A program made the translations under genes and the position numbers. Of a stretch of 64,000 nucleotides of DNA, positions 51,716 to 64,000 are shown one piece after another. Within the stretch, counting starts at the first letter, position 1. Every line of letters starts with the position of its first letter. This DNA is from Hedera helix (Eukaryota; Streptophyta; Magnoliopsida; Apiales; Araliaceae), in contig OX359264.1 in NCBI GenBank assembly GCA_947179155.2, forward strand, positions 8,348,501 to 8,412,500, written 5' to 3'. The notes under the pieces were generated by a model. The model saw nothing but the letters and a program-made list of their open reading frames with translations. It was not told where the DNA came from and did no database searches.

Positions 51716-53021
51716 AGTGTGTAAAATGAAAAATGATTTAATTTTGAGGCGGGTAAACACTATTTTTAAAGTAATAATTGCCCCACCTTGATTTGAGTTT
51801 GTTACCAGGTTACAAGTAATTCACTTCTAAAATACAACAAAACTAACAAAATCTGCGGATAGCAAAGCAAAAGATTTTTCTTTAGAAAATACTATGAGAC
51901 TAGGGACCAATATTCTACGAATAATTGAGCCCCTTCCAATATAGTGTCATTGAGGGTCCAAAATAAGCTGCTGGAGAACCTTGTGTCAACTACTAATAGA
52001 ATTCAGCTGTAAAACCCTTTTGAATTAGGCAGTTGGATTATGAATTCCAAGCTAACATTTTCTCATACTCCTTTGGGAAATGATGATAATGGTTGTAGTA
52101 AATCATAAGTGAGCTAATACGGGTAAAAATTTACGGCATTGAGATATCTCCATGAACACTATATTAAAAAGAGAATAGAAAATTAAACTTAATATGTAGA
52201 TATTCTCTAGAAGTAGAAATGTCTGAGCCCGGGTTCGATATGATATAAAAAAAAAGAATTAATATAAATATAAATATATAAAAATGATATGATATTTTTA
52301 ATTTATCATTATTTTAATAACGCGTCAACTTCAAGAAATCTTTGCACATAAATATCCTCGTATCTTAATTAATGGGATGAAGAGTTATTAATCCTGCTGT
52401 TCCACCAAAAAAAAATAGTTTCATCACCTTTGATCCTACTTCATTTGACAAATTCTAAAATTTAGATTGTGATGTTATTTAATTTTAAATTTTGACATAA
52501 TGAATTTGTACTTGGTACTATTTAAGTAATTTAATATCTTAACTATCAAATAAAGCGAAATTGTTTTACTATCGATTTTTAATTTTATAATTTCACAAAT
52601 TGACTAGTAAAATATCAAATGGGACTCTTTTTGAAATAAGGAGCATTTGGGTTACACTGGGCAACCAGATGATTAGATTGAGAAGTTGATAACAACTTCC
52701 CTGTTACCCACTTTTGGATACACACACACATATCTATATATATAGAGAGAGAGAAAAGACAACCGCTACAACAAGCTGTTGTACAATCTACGTTACGCTA
52801 CCTATCCGACGCTTAACTAAGCACATAATTATACAAGCAAGATAACCTTTAACATTGTACACCAAATGCTAAACATACTAGATCTATGCATGCATATATT
52901 GTGAATTGAAGTCCAAATTCACCTCTTGCAGTGCAAGAATTGTCACGAGTACAAGTTCATGCTTCCTGAAGTAACGAATGCCAGTAGGGAACAAGGGCAA
53001 ACTCACGAAGTTAGTCCTAGT
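51716..53021. other. Intergenic region downstream of the kinesin gene
   Basis: AT-rich sequence with a short (CA)n(TA)n(GA)n run near 52720-52755. No gene seen. Part of it is the 3' UTR of the minus-strand kinesin gene. Confidence 0.6.
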
Positions 53022-56000
53022 TTATGGTCGTCGCTTGTTGGGCTTGAGTAAAGAGGAGGTGCTGTTTGACTTGATCAAAGAGGAGCTGCCAGCAGCAGCT
53101 TTTTTAGAACCTGAAGAGCATCAAGAGAATAGGGGGGCATTATAGAAATTAGGTAAAATCAAGATATCAATGACGCATTTGAGATTCAAGTATTGGTGGA
53201 AGGCAACCTATCCTAGTATTTATGTTACAAACAGGCCCACGGGTGACCTGGGACCAAATCCTAGTTTCATCTTACTTAGAGATTTAAAATTGGGGGTACT
53301 ACCTTTACACAAATAAATAAAGACCTTCACAAGAATCTGGAAAAAGTTTATAGGCTCCGGAATAAATTCGAAAGATTTCACAAATACTGGTAGATTCATG
53401 CAAAACATAAAATACGAATAATAACAGTTATACATACTTGACAAGACCTTTGAGGAGCTTCTAGTCGATGAGAAGCGAGAAGATCCTGCTTGCACTTGCT
53501 TTTGTGGAGGTCTTGAAAGTTTAGCTGGCACACTGGGCCTGAAATCAAATCACCCAGGTTAAAAGACTTGATCCCTAAACCACTGCAGCTTATTAACAAC
53601 AAAGTCGAGTGGTGGACAAGTTTTCAGAACACATACATGAGACTAACTCAAAACTGTGGGGAAAAAGAGAGCATGAAAATTTATATGTATCAGTGTCTAT
53701 AGCGCCCTCGGCCAAAAAATACCAGATAAATCATGTGTTTATTATTATTAATTTTTTTTTTTGTGTGGAGACACCCGTAGCCACCACCTTTACGCTGTGT
53801 ACTAGGTAAGCCATAACCTAAAGTGCCTCATTGGAACTCCACTTATCCAATGCTTGAATCAGTTTTGCAGTTGAAGGTCTTCCCAAATTGCCCAAGAGAG
53901 AGATCCATATTTACCACTCTGCGAATCTGCCATCATAAGATGATTGGGAAAAGGCTACCTAAGTTGTGGAGTACATAGAGATTTTCAATGAAGCCACCAA
54001 TTTTTATTCTGAGTGTGAATACCCAACCTCAAATATGTTTTTTTTTTCAAAATTTGGAAAGATTATAGAGCTCTGGATTTTAATCTGTTGATAACTATGA
54101 GAACATGAAAGCCATAGCTTTCAAGATGAAAGAGAAGCTTGAAAAATATTGGGTTGAGTGTAACCTGCTAATAGCAATTGCATCTATCTTAGATCCAAGG
54201 TATACGATGCAATTGGTCATTTTTTTCTGTTTCCCTAAGATCTATGTCAGTGTATTTAAGGCTAACATAAGCATTAGTTCTGTTAATAGTTTGAGCTCTA
54301 AGCCTCTAAAACTACTGTGGAAATTGACAGTTCACAGCATCTGGTATAGCTAACATGGAGGAAGGATATAGGTTTGTAAATGTTAAATTTTTATAACATC
54401 TTTAGAATAAACTCTGTAACCAACAACCACTTGGATTAAGAAAGCAACAAATGCCCACAGGAAAATAATAATAATAATAATAATTAAAGTAAGAAAAAGA
54501 AAAGTTGAAGGGGAGAGCAAGGTCCAACAAAATTGCTACATTCATTGAAGAATAGAATAAAATTTGTGAACAGACAAGAAACCATGTGAATCAAGTCGAG
54601 TAGTGATTTACATGAGTTCCGCAAATAAAAAACACAAAACAATTAAACTTTTGAACCGAACCCTAATTTACTTTCTATTATCCAACAAAAGATACTAAAA
54701 ACTGTATATATAACCAAGTAGTTAAGTAACTTTGACCTTATCAGCTGAATGCATATTTAGGAGTTTTAACGAAAAATATTTAAGGCTGAAGATGTTCCGA
54801 TATTCTTCAAGTAATATGATAATTGGAGAATATACCCAAAAAAATAATAAAGAATCATTATATATCAAGAATGTAGATTAATTACAGAGTTTGAATTAGC
54901 ATATAATGTACTTTGTATTTGAAGATGATAGGCAATCTTTTTTTGACTCCTTTCCAATTTTAAAAGTTCAAAATGCAGAGTAAGGTTACCAAAATATCTT
55001 ACATGTGCCATGTAATTATATCTAGCAATTTAGAAGCAATGAAAAGCCATGAGACACTTACTTCTCTGCACTCTCAGCTGGTGGTTTTGCAGTTTCAGGG
55101 AATAGAGTGAATTCTACAATACTATTCATTGAACCGTCAGTTTCAGTTCCCATGGAAAGAACACCATCTGATATGTCACTTAATCTCTCTTCAGAATCAG
55201 CATCCCCAAATCCCAGGAGTTCAAAGTCATCATTAAGATTCAGCCCTTTATCTACTACAGCAAGACTTGATTCAATGTCGTCGGTAAAACCTTGAGTACC
55301 ATCTACTGCAGCAAGTCTTGACTGTTGAAAAAATTCCTTGTGGTGTCTAAAATCATCCAATGACTGCTGAGAACCAGTTTCAGAATGCTTATCACTATAC
55401 TCTGAGCTCTTATCTATGTCGGAAGCTGCTTTTTCAATAACTCCAGTGCTTTTAGCACCTGACAGTCTTCGGCTTGGCCGTGGAGCCCCAATGGAAAGTC
55501 TTCTTGGAGATGAAGATCCATACCTAGGTGAGGTCAAGCCATGTTTCTCACCACTTAAGCTGGTTTTAACCAACCGCAACCGGGTAATTTCCTCATCCTT
55601 CTTTGCAACTGCATCCTTCAAGAATGACACCTGAAAATAGCAACATGAAAGGTCATTGTAAGAACAATATCAAATGAGCTTCATTTAGTTGGAAAACTTA
55701 ACACAACTTTTTTGGTTACATATTCGCATATATTGTTAACATTATTCCAAACATAAACACATGAAGTTACATCAACTGAGAGAACTTGAAGCCTTAAATG
55801 TCATGTGCCTCAAATGCTAACATGACTAGATAGGGAGCAGTCATGAAGAGAGGGACTTTTGTGCATGATAAAAGTGAATTCGCCAAGGACATCCTTAAGT
55901 TTCAGGCATACAATAACTTAATCAAACCTAATAATATCCAGTGTAAATAAATCGCTGCCCTTGGTCAAGTGTCACAAGCATCCCCTACAAATATTCTAGC

Positions 56001-57205
56001 ACGTGTTTATCAATGTCTATTAAATTATTCTTGCACTGGAGCTCCAAAATAAATATTTAGAAATCTTGGATCTATCTTACCGGAAATACAGTTAGGAGGC
56101 CAACTTCTTGGTGGGTAACAAAATATGATACCACTGTAAGGAAACTTATGTTTTTGGACATGCTTCAGGTCAAGAACTAAAGATTATCTTGGTCATGTCT
56201 AGACCATCCCCCCAGAAATTTTTAAACAGAGAGTATTCATGTCCTATTGCAATTTTTTAATTAATGTTGTTTTCTTTCGAAGGAAGAGATTCCAAAAAAT
56301 ACAAAAAAGAATAAAGAATTCAACCTGTTCCATAAGTTCTCTTACACCCCTACCCTCTTTGTTGCTCTGTGCCGCACCTAACTCAACACCCGACACCCTC
56401 TCAGCAAACTTCAAGGTACTAATAGTTTCAGAATAGGATTCAACATCAGGATTGAGCTGCACAAACATAAGAGTCTTTGCCTGGCCACCTACAAAGTGCA
56501 ACCGAGAAGAACTGAGTAAGAAGGATAAATAAAATTTATGAACAAAATACTAAAGAAGACAATGTCACATTACAATTTGCAGAAGTAACAACCGGTACGA
56601 GTTACATGTTAATGCAGAAATGAGTGAAGTGTGTAAATACCCAGAGAGCTTTGAAGAACTTGAGTTAGTTTGCTGTTTCTGTATGGAACGTGAGGACTTT
56701 TTTGTGCCAAAGCAAATATCACGTCTCCTAGAGCTGATAAAGATTTATTTATATGCTGTGCCTCCCGTAGTCTATCGCCAGTTGCTTCAGAGCGATCTAC
56801 TCTTTCACTACCAGCAAGATCCACCAAATGCAGATTACCACGCAAAACAGCGTTGGTTTCCAAATCCACTCCATGAACATGAACAGTAAGGACACTGCAT
56901 TATGATGCATACAAAAATCAGGAACTAGAACATTGTCAAAGAGAGAGCTATTAAAAGTCACTATCCAAAAGAAACCTGTGAGATCGGCTACTTCTTTCAT
57001 TTAGGGCAGTAGCACCTACAGCCCTGTTCATTAGTCCAATATTCATCAACTCCAAGACATCTGCAGTTGATTTGACAGGGTGCATGCTAGCATCAGGAAC
57101 AGCTAACCCGTTGGGTTGGGTAGAATTCCAAATCCCAAGTGTGTGAAAGTCAAAGGAAACTATGAAGAATGCACTTTATATCTGACCATTGCAAATTCAT
57201 ACACA

Positions 57206-57238
<33 letters not shown>

Positions 57239-60200
57239 GAAAAAATCACTAAAAATGAACATAAGCCAGCAATTGTGGAAGGATATCTTTTTTGAGAGCT
57301 GTTGTTGGATAATAAATCACGCACTTGTTCATTATATATCTCAACCATTTGAACACCAACTTCATATGTAATAGAGCGTTTCCTGCTCTGTGACATATGA
57401 AAGAGATCATTCAAGGCACGGTAGTTGACTCCCCAATCCACTTTAGATGATATGGTCGGCCCCGTCTGGAGATAAGCATAAAATTGTAAGATATAAATGA
57501 AGTTCCAAAAACATAGTACTCACCTTGTCCCTAAATGAACATAGCCAATAAACATACCATGGTGTATGTCTTCCCAGAACCGGTTTGACCGTAGGCAAAG
57601 ATGCAAACATTGTATCCATCTAGAACAGACCGAATTAATTGTTGAGTGTCTAAAAACACCTCCTCTGCGTATGATTTATAAGAAATACAAGTACAGAGTC
57701 AAAAATGTTTCTAGCCAGAAACAACTTTTTCAGTAGGACAAGAATCAGCTAATATCATAGTTCCTAAAGCAACTTAAATGAATACCTTGAGTTGCTGCAG
57801 GACCAAAGACCTTGTTAAATTTGAAGAGCCTGTGACTGCCCTTTCCTTGTTTGGAGGGATTCATGACAACCAACTCCCCATTCTCACCCATGTACTCTAT
57901 GGTGGTCTGTTTCTCACTTTGTCCTGGAAGGAACGGTCTTATCCGACAATAAACTCTAATATTTCCTACCAAATTAAGATCAATATATGTGAGCTAAAAA
58001 TATTTGTACGCATAAACAGCTAGCCAGCTAGGCAATGATATCTAAAAGAAAACAATGCACCTTTCAAATCCTGAACCTCATTGTACAACTTCCTATTTTC
58101 TGTAAGGACAGTATGATAATTCTGCGCGGCGTCTACTAGGCCATTAAGCTTCAAGCCTGGTGAAATCACGATAAAATACAATGAAACATAAGATTTCTGA
58201 AAGTACAATTACTAAACAATTCAATTGGAATATTGACACTACCTAAGCAATTAATTTCTTCCAAATACAATTTCTGTGTCTTCAACACCTCTTGCTTTAT
58301 TGAGTTGGTACCCCCCCTTAATTCCTGAGTAGTTTCATCACTTCGTGTCAAAATAAATAAACCATGAAACATATATATATACCCACACTCACAATTCATA
58401 GACGTCAGTTGATGCAAACCTGTAGTGAGCCAGACTGAAAATCTAAGAAGCTCTTGTAGCCAAGTTCTTTCTTTTTCCATCTCCGATACTTAGATTCTGA
58501 AAATGCCTGAAGTTCTTCCACCTTCTTCCTCGAATCAGTCAGAAGACACTCAAGCTCCATTATCTTCTTCTCTAGCTCAACAGTAGCTTCCTTAGCCTCT
58601 GTTTCAAGTTGGAAGCAATGCTTCTCATATGTCCCTTTAGCCAATTCCAGTTCTTTCTTTAGACTTAAGACTTGAATATCACTACATTCTTTCTCTTTCA
58701 TCAGCCTAATTATATCTTCCTCTTCAAGTTTTTTCTTCACCTCAATTTTGATCTTCTCAATCTGCAACAAGAAGTAGATAATATTAGGTTTTAAGAGAGC
58801 ATCAACAAATAAAAAACCAAGGACTTTTTTACTGCGGTAACAACTAATAAGATTACCTAGCTAGTAGATATTAAAAGATGGTGACAACCCAAACAGCTCG
58901 AGGTAAAATCCGTACTTATAAATTCTTCTTTGTTTTCTTTTTCGGTTTTAAACTTGACAAGAAACTTCTTGTGAATTGATACATAAGTGTTTGTATCATA
59001 CCTATCTTCCCCTTAATGGAACATATTAGTGGTTGTTTAAAATTTCTGAATCATGAAAAGATTCAAACAACACCCAATTAACTGCAAGGATCAACTTGAG
59101 TTTACAAAAGATTGTGGCAAAGCCTCTAGCACACAGTTAAAAACTTACAGCCTGACAAAAACCCGCAATAACATGTAGGAACATGGAAGAGTAACAAGCT
59201 TCTGAATCAACAAAACTGAAGAATTATTTTGTCACATATCCTAAGGAGCAAACAAGCATAGATAACTTTTTAAAATTATAGAAAAGGTGAATTTGCTTCT
59301 TCCGCCTTTCGATAGGTAAAGATGCAAATCTATCTCAATCAGTCTTGAGCCATGCACCTCTCTACAAAGGGGTTGCTAGAGATACTACTCGAGTTGACAA
59401 AACTTGCAACATTAGACCTAAGCATTAGCAAATACTTTAATCAGCAGGACACAATCTTTCGATGACCATTGAAAGCTAGAGGGTTGACATGGTGACTTTT
59501 GACATTAATAGACGGTCTTACTTCTAAATTTGGGCTTTGCTACATAAGTTCAAACCAAGAAGGCTGCCAACATGACGCACCTATTCTTAAACATGCTGAT
59601 GCATGATAAAGAGTTTCTCCATCTAAACAAAATTACATTCACAAGGATTCTTTATGAATCTTGAAACAGACTGGACAATTATATGAGGTGCTAATCATAT
59701 GAGACAAAGTATGCTATGAGAATAGTGATCGAGTAATATGCTGCTTCAGGATAGTGGATAAGGTCTGAAGACTGAGTTACTGAGGTGGGCCACATTCATA
59801 TATTGCCTAGTAAGTTGTAAAGGGAACCAAAAAGTACAATTTTGAATTACATTAGCAATCCACTAACCAACACAACGGAACAGTTGTTATAATAGTCATA
59901 AAAATAGAGTTCAAAGATAAGAAATGCACCTTTGTCTTCTGAAGCTGGTTCATAATGACCTATAAGATGATGTCAAAAAGAGACGTGTAAAATTTGTGGA
60001 TAAGTAGAACGAGGAAAATTTCATATCTACATTCACATCTAGTATTGAGAGTACCTCATTTTCTTCTGTGGTCCCTGTGGCAAGCGTTTCAAGTACATTT
60101 ATTCTTGATTGATACTTCTCCTCACGAGACTTGTAAATATTCTTTTGCTACAGGAACACATTAATAAAGTAATCCATATTACTTATCAGAAGAAAGATGA

Positions 60201-61602
60201 TAAACTACATATAAGTAGCGAACATAACCAATAAAAAACATGAAAAATGAGTACGTTAATGATTTTTTACCTTTCTAAAATCTTCAGCTTGTTTTGAACT
60301 CCGTTGGTCAATTTCTTGGACAACTAATTTTAACAGAGAGGCCACGCGCTGAGTAACAAGTAATATGATCCAATTAGGATTCAATATATAACATCAAAAA
60401 ACCATTTTAGATTATATGTGTTTCTCTATTGAAGCATCCAATTGCAGCATAACTTCCATACATTAGGTATATCCCCATTCTTTCTCTCGATATTTTCATC
60501 CAGAATCTTCTTCACAACACTGAAAAGTGATTGAGTAGAGGCATTCTGCACATAAAAGTGGCTGAAAAGCATAAGGTGTAATCAAACAAACAATGATATA
60601 ATATAATTGATAGAAATATCATAGGAAAAGAGCAATAGAAGTTACCTCTAAACTGTTCGATTTCAACAGATCTGAAATCTCAGTAGCAGAAAGATCAGCA
60701 TAATATCCTTGCTTTAACTTGAATAAGTCATGGGACTTGTTTCCAGATTGAAATGAACCATTTAATGACCCTAAGGCAGAAAAAAAAACTAATTCGTTAC
60801 AAAGTAAATGAACTACTCCGCTGTTAAAGCAAAGCATAAATTTGGCAAACTAACAGAAGCATTAGCCACACTCATAACATCATTACCTCAACATCCTTCT
60901 CTGTCTCACCTCATACAATTCATTGAGATATTATACTCATAAACTACAAGTAAAGTTTTTTCATTCAAGCAACATTACATCAAATGCAGTGTAAAAGAAT
61001 TTCCATGCATGTAAGTTCACCAGAAACCATGTGATATTTATACTACTTTCAAGCCAATTGTCAAGTTTGGTGAGTCTGGTAGTTTTAGTGTAACAGCCTA
61101 ATCAGATTGACAATTGGCAACCAATAAAAGCAAGTCTTAAAAAATATATATTTTAAAAAAGAAAAATAACCACTCACTATCATAGGTAACTACCTTCCCA
61201 TAACTAAGAGCGTTTGTTGTGTCCTTTGACTAATCACACTAATATAAATAACATGAACGACAGCATACAACAATATCAAATCGTTATATTCTATTGTGGT
61301 TCTACTATCCATATATGCTAGGTCACACTTTGATCCAAAACAGTGTTTGCTAGTCCATACTCCATAGTTCATGGAATGTAATAAAAATATTAAATATAAT
61401 AAGATACCACAAAAATTAAGGGGATGTAGCAAAGATATTGACTTCTTTACCTTCAACGGAGCCATTAAAATTTTCTGTTCGGTCACCAACAGCACCATTA
61501 AGAGATTCATTTAAACCATTGGACTCCCTCTTTTCACTTGCATTCACTTCTGAGTGTGGATTCATGACAAAGTCGACAGAAACTTCCTTCCAAATACTGA
61601 CA
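53022..61602 (-). CDS. KIN14: KIN-14 kinesin, KCH clade, 5' part outside the window
   Basis: Exons in gene order, minus strand: 61602-61451, 60770-60646, 60545-60462, 60348-60271, 60147-60055, 59959-59930, 58761-58420, 58325-58244, 58156-58061, 57965-57786, 57664-57558, 57465-57287, 57140-56976, 56894-56641, 56488-56325, 55630-55062, 53538-53438, 53110-53022. All phases agree, giving about 962 residues to the stop. Coiled coil comes from 58761-58420. The motor begins GNIRVYCRIRPF, directly after the neck as in minus-end-directed kinesin-14. It has the P-loop GQTGSGKT, switch I NERSSRSH, switch II LVDLAGSE and HINKSL. The tail is serine-rich with ELLGF, EERLSDISDGVLSMGTETDG and a basic end, SLLKPNKRRP. 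By recall this is closest to Arabidopsis KIN-14J/K, which carry an N-terminal calponin-homology domain; those exons should lie beyond 64000. The first visible exon (VSIWKEVSVD...) is the least certain. Confidence 0.88.
53620..54360 (+). pseudogene. hAT transposase fragment inside the last large kinesin intron
   Basis: On the strand opposite the kinesin gene, 54105-54230 encodes MKAIAFKMKEKLEKYW followed by IASILDPRY, a typical hAT transposase stretch. Weaker hAT-like sequence with a broken frame precedes it from about 53880. It lies within the 1.5 kb intron 53539-55061. Its ends are not defined. Confidence 0.65.
57141..57286 (-). other. AT-AC U12-type intron in the kinesin motor domain
   Basis: On the minus strand the intron starts ATATCCTTCC and ends TTTCACAC. 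A branch-site-like TTTCCTTTGACT places the branch A at 57150, about 10 nt before the 3' splice site. Joining CAAAAAAG to ACTTGGGATTTGG keeps the frame and yields QKRLGIW, the expected kinesin-14 sequence. No GT-AG alternative gives this join. The intron contains an (AT)n run. Confidence 0.88.
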
Positions 61603-62569
61603 CTGCTATAAGTATAAAGCCATTAGTTTTTTTCAGTCAAACAAACTCAAAGTAAAAAGGAACTAAAATCTAGAAATTGCAAACATTGACTCACAATATC
61701 CCAATTCATACAAAGGGTACTTCTCTTTATTAATAAATACTAGCATGTTCTTCATGAAGCATACGCATTTGGACCATAGTTCAAATAATCAAAGTGGGAG
61801 TAGTGTTAGTGTTACCTGAAACGTGGTTCGTTTTACTATGCAGTACGCGGTACGCTACATAGCTAAAACGTGTACGCTAAGGTATCTTTATATAAATTGT
61901 TATAGTTAGGAATTCTCTTACAATCTAATTGTAATAAACCTAAGTTTTAGAAGATTTTTAATTTAATCAACCAGTTGATTATTTAATAAATAACTTCATA
62001 CAAATGTAATTTTTAAGCATCCAATACTAAGTTATACTATTGATATTTGTGCAATTATAGGTAAAACACCAAAAAAAAATCCAGTACGCTAAATTAGAGT
62101 ATTTGATACGCAAGAATACCATATTTGAGTATGCAAGTACCAATACGCGGTTCGCTAGGTCAATGAGAGTATCTAGTAACTCTGAATGGGACCCTAAATA
62201 ATGGTTGTTATCAACAATAGCAGTTGAAAATAATAGAGAATTAATATCAACATAATATTTTCTTAGTTTGACCAATAACATATGCCAATTAACTTTTTAC
62301 ACAAAACATCTCACAAAAAAACATAAAACTCAAATAAGAAGATGATGACATGTAAATACAAATTTCATACTTTTTAAAAAATTTCACAACTGCAAATGTA
62401 ATGTCTAGCTAAGGATTTAGTTAAACCGCTAATATTTATCATGTGGAGGATCCTATCCTTGGTGATTATTAGTTTTATTCCAGAAAGCATCTCCTATTAT
62501 AGGTGAGTATTTTTTATTCTTAAAAACATCTTCAGGTCGCTAATAGCTCTAACAAATGTGGTTACTACT
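61603..62569. other. Kinesin intron sequence with a possible MITE
   Basis: A possible hAT-like MITE spans 61802-62184: ends TAGTGTTAGTGTTAC and, reversed, CAGAGTTACTAGATAC, with flanks AGTGGGAG and AATGGGAC (6 of 8). TACGCGGTACGCT-like motifs lie near both ends. The rest is AT-rich with no coding sequence seen. Confidence 0.4.
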
Positions 62570-64000
62570 TGTGGATATGAAGGCTATTCTAGATTTAATT
62601 ATTTATTCAATATATTTCTTAATTGGGTAGAAATTCATGTGACTAGTTATTACTTATTTTATAAAATATTAGGAGATTTTCAATAATTTATAGTAAGTAG
62701 AGATTCAAATAATTAGTTAGTAATTACAGTTTTCATAATCCATTAAGGTTTTGATTTTCATATCCCATCTTGGGTTTGGGTTTGCTAATGTTTGGTTATC
62801 TTTAAGTAATGATATAATCTCCACAAGTTCATAAGTTTATAAAATATTGATAATTTATAAAATTGAGATTTCAACTGGGAACAATCTTTTCTCTGCAGCC
62901 ACACCTAATTTGCGAAGTGAGCTCAAAACATCCTGTGAATTAGCAAATTCTCAGCGGAATCTATTTTAGTTGCAATTAAGAGATACTAGTGCTTAGCTAC
63001 GGAGCCTAAACCTTAGTTACTTTTTCAGCATCAAGTGTTGTATTGTCCTGCATCAAGTGGTATCATAGTAAAACCTAGTCGTTCAAGTTATTCAGAAATC
63101 AGCAGAACCCATAGAACAGTCAGTCAGCTACCGCCACCAGCCAAGCCACTATTGCCACCCAAAAAGAAATAAATAAGATATTATTCACACTATAAATTCC
63201 ATAATACAGCAGCACTATTCATATCACCTTTCATCGCGCCGTCACACGTAACTATTCTTGCCACTTTGGCGATAGGTTTGGCCTAGTTCTTTTATTAATA
63301 TATGCGATTAGAGCTGAAAAGAAAATTAGAAAAAAGCTGATTTTTTCCCCATTGTTCTAGAGCCATAGTGTTAGTGTTATATATTTATTCCCTGGTGTTT
63401 TCACAAGAAGCAAAGAAACAAACTACACATAAGGAAGTTACAGTGGAAGATGAGATCTAGGAAGCAAATCAACAAACTGAAAATATTGAACCCAGCATTG
63501 AAGTTGTTGGTTTTGCAAAAGTAACTTTTGAATTGTTAATTTTTTAAGAGCATAAAGTGGATTCAACCAAAGCAATTCATGCAGTCGCAACGAAATAAGG
63601 ATCATTTAGGGAATTACTCCAATACTTTTGATCATGTTGAGTTCATTATTCCAATTGCAATGCAAGAGAAGATAGCTGAAGAAGTTGTTCCAATTCACGT
63701 TGAGCATGTTGAGTTCATCATTCGGTAAGGTTTACTTAAAGCATCATAAAATGCAAAAGTAATATCTTTATCAGCACTAATCCTAAAGTTTTTCATGAAA
63801 CAACATCGGATGTGCTCGATGAAAAGAAGACTCTTTCAACAATCAGGATTCCTACATCTCCTTCAAGATTGAATTTCTTCGAAAGAAGGGATGTATAAAT
63901 TGGAACATTATAGATTATTATTTATTATTCAGATTTCTTAATTGGGTAGAAATTAATTTAATTAGGTATCTTATCAAAGAATTAGGGATTTAGGGTAAGT
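62570..64000 (+). mobile_element. Small LTR retrotransposon, truncated by the window edge
   Basis: The putative left LTR runs 62570-63052 (TGTGGATATG to GTCCTGCA). After five bases comes TGGTATCATAG, close to the tRNA-iMet primer site TGGTATCAGAG. A purine tract, GAAAGAAGGGA, directly precedes TGTATAAATTG at 63892, where a second LTR appears to start; both share TTCTTAATTGGGTAGAAATT. The internal part is only about 840 bp and has no gag or pol frame, so it would be non-autonomous. The LTRs are quite diverged. Confidence 0.55.

Noticed and set aside
57160..57286. Reading through the kinesin exon as QKRYPSTIAGL to a later stop
   Set aside because: The conserved motor continues as RLGIW in the next exon. 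The read-through sequence contains the U12 donor and a microsatellite.

Overview
The window is nuclear DNA from a flowering plant, most likely a eudicot. Four things show this: spliced genes with AT-rich GT-AG introns, plant-specific protein families (KIN-14 kinesin, DUF3527, plant B3), CTCCCTCCGTCCC-type MITEs, and abundant hAT elements and LTRs. I cannot name the species. Four host genes are supported, and repeats fill most of the rest.

Layout. 1-9750 is a mosaic of LTR-derived sequence: a 2.8 kb LTR at 2780-5591, two AT-rich tandem arrays that look like reverse complements of each other, and a small hAT element with an exact 8 bp target duplication. 10094-23555 (+) is an eight-exon BAH/TFIIS-domain chromatin reader of the AIPP3/BDT1 type, with introns loaded with repeats. 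23556-28840 is intergenic and rich in MITEs. 30097-34080 (+) is a two-exon DUF3527 gene whose intron holds a hAT MITE. 38767-39594 (+) is a single-exon B3 gene with an EAR-like motif. A piece of a second B3 3' end lies upstream at 36.2 kb, and a second copy of the B3 promoter lies downstream at 44.2 kb, so a small tandem cluster appears to have decayed here. 44698-51707 is a complete 7.0 kb hAT element with an exact 8 bp target duplication. Its transposase gene is broken, and a 1.96 kb solo LTR sits in its intron. 53022-61602 (-) is the 3' part of a KIN-14 kinesin (KCH clade, closest to Arabidopsis KIN-14J/K by recall). I rebuilt 18 exons with every phase consistent. The N-terminal calponin-homology exons lie beyond the right edge. 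62570-64000 appears to be a small LTR retrotransposon in the kinesin intron that runs off the window.

The host genes do not form a pathway; they are ordinary plant neighbours. The most notable sequence-level result is an AT-AC, U12-type intron inside the kinesin motor domain, followed by the decayed B3 cluster and the three-level nesting of solo LTR in hAT intron in B3 promoter copy. No RNA genes, CRISPR arrays or bacterial-type features were seen. Exon boundaries come from splice motifs, reading phase and recalled family resemblance, without transcripts.
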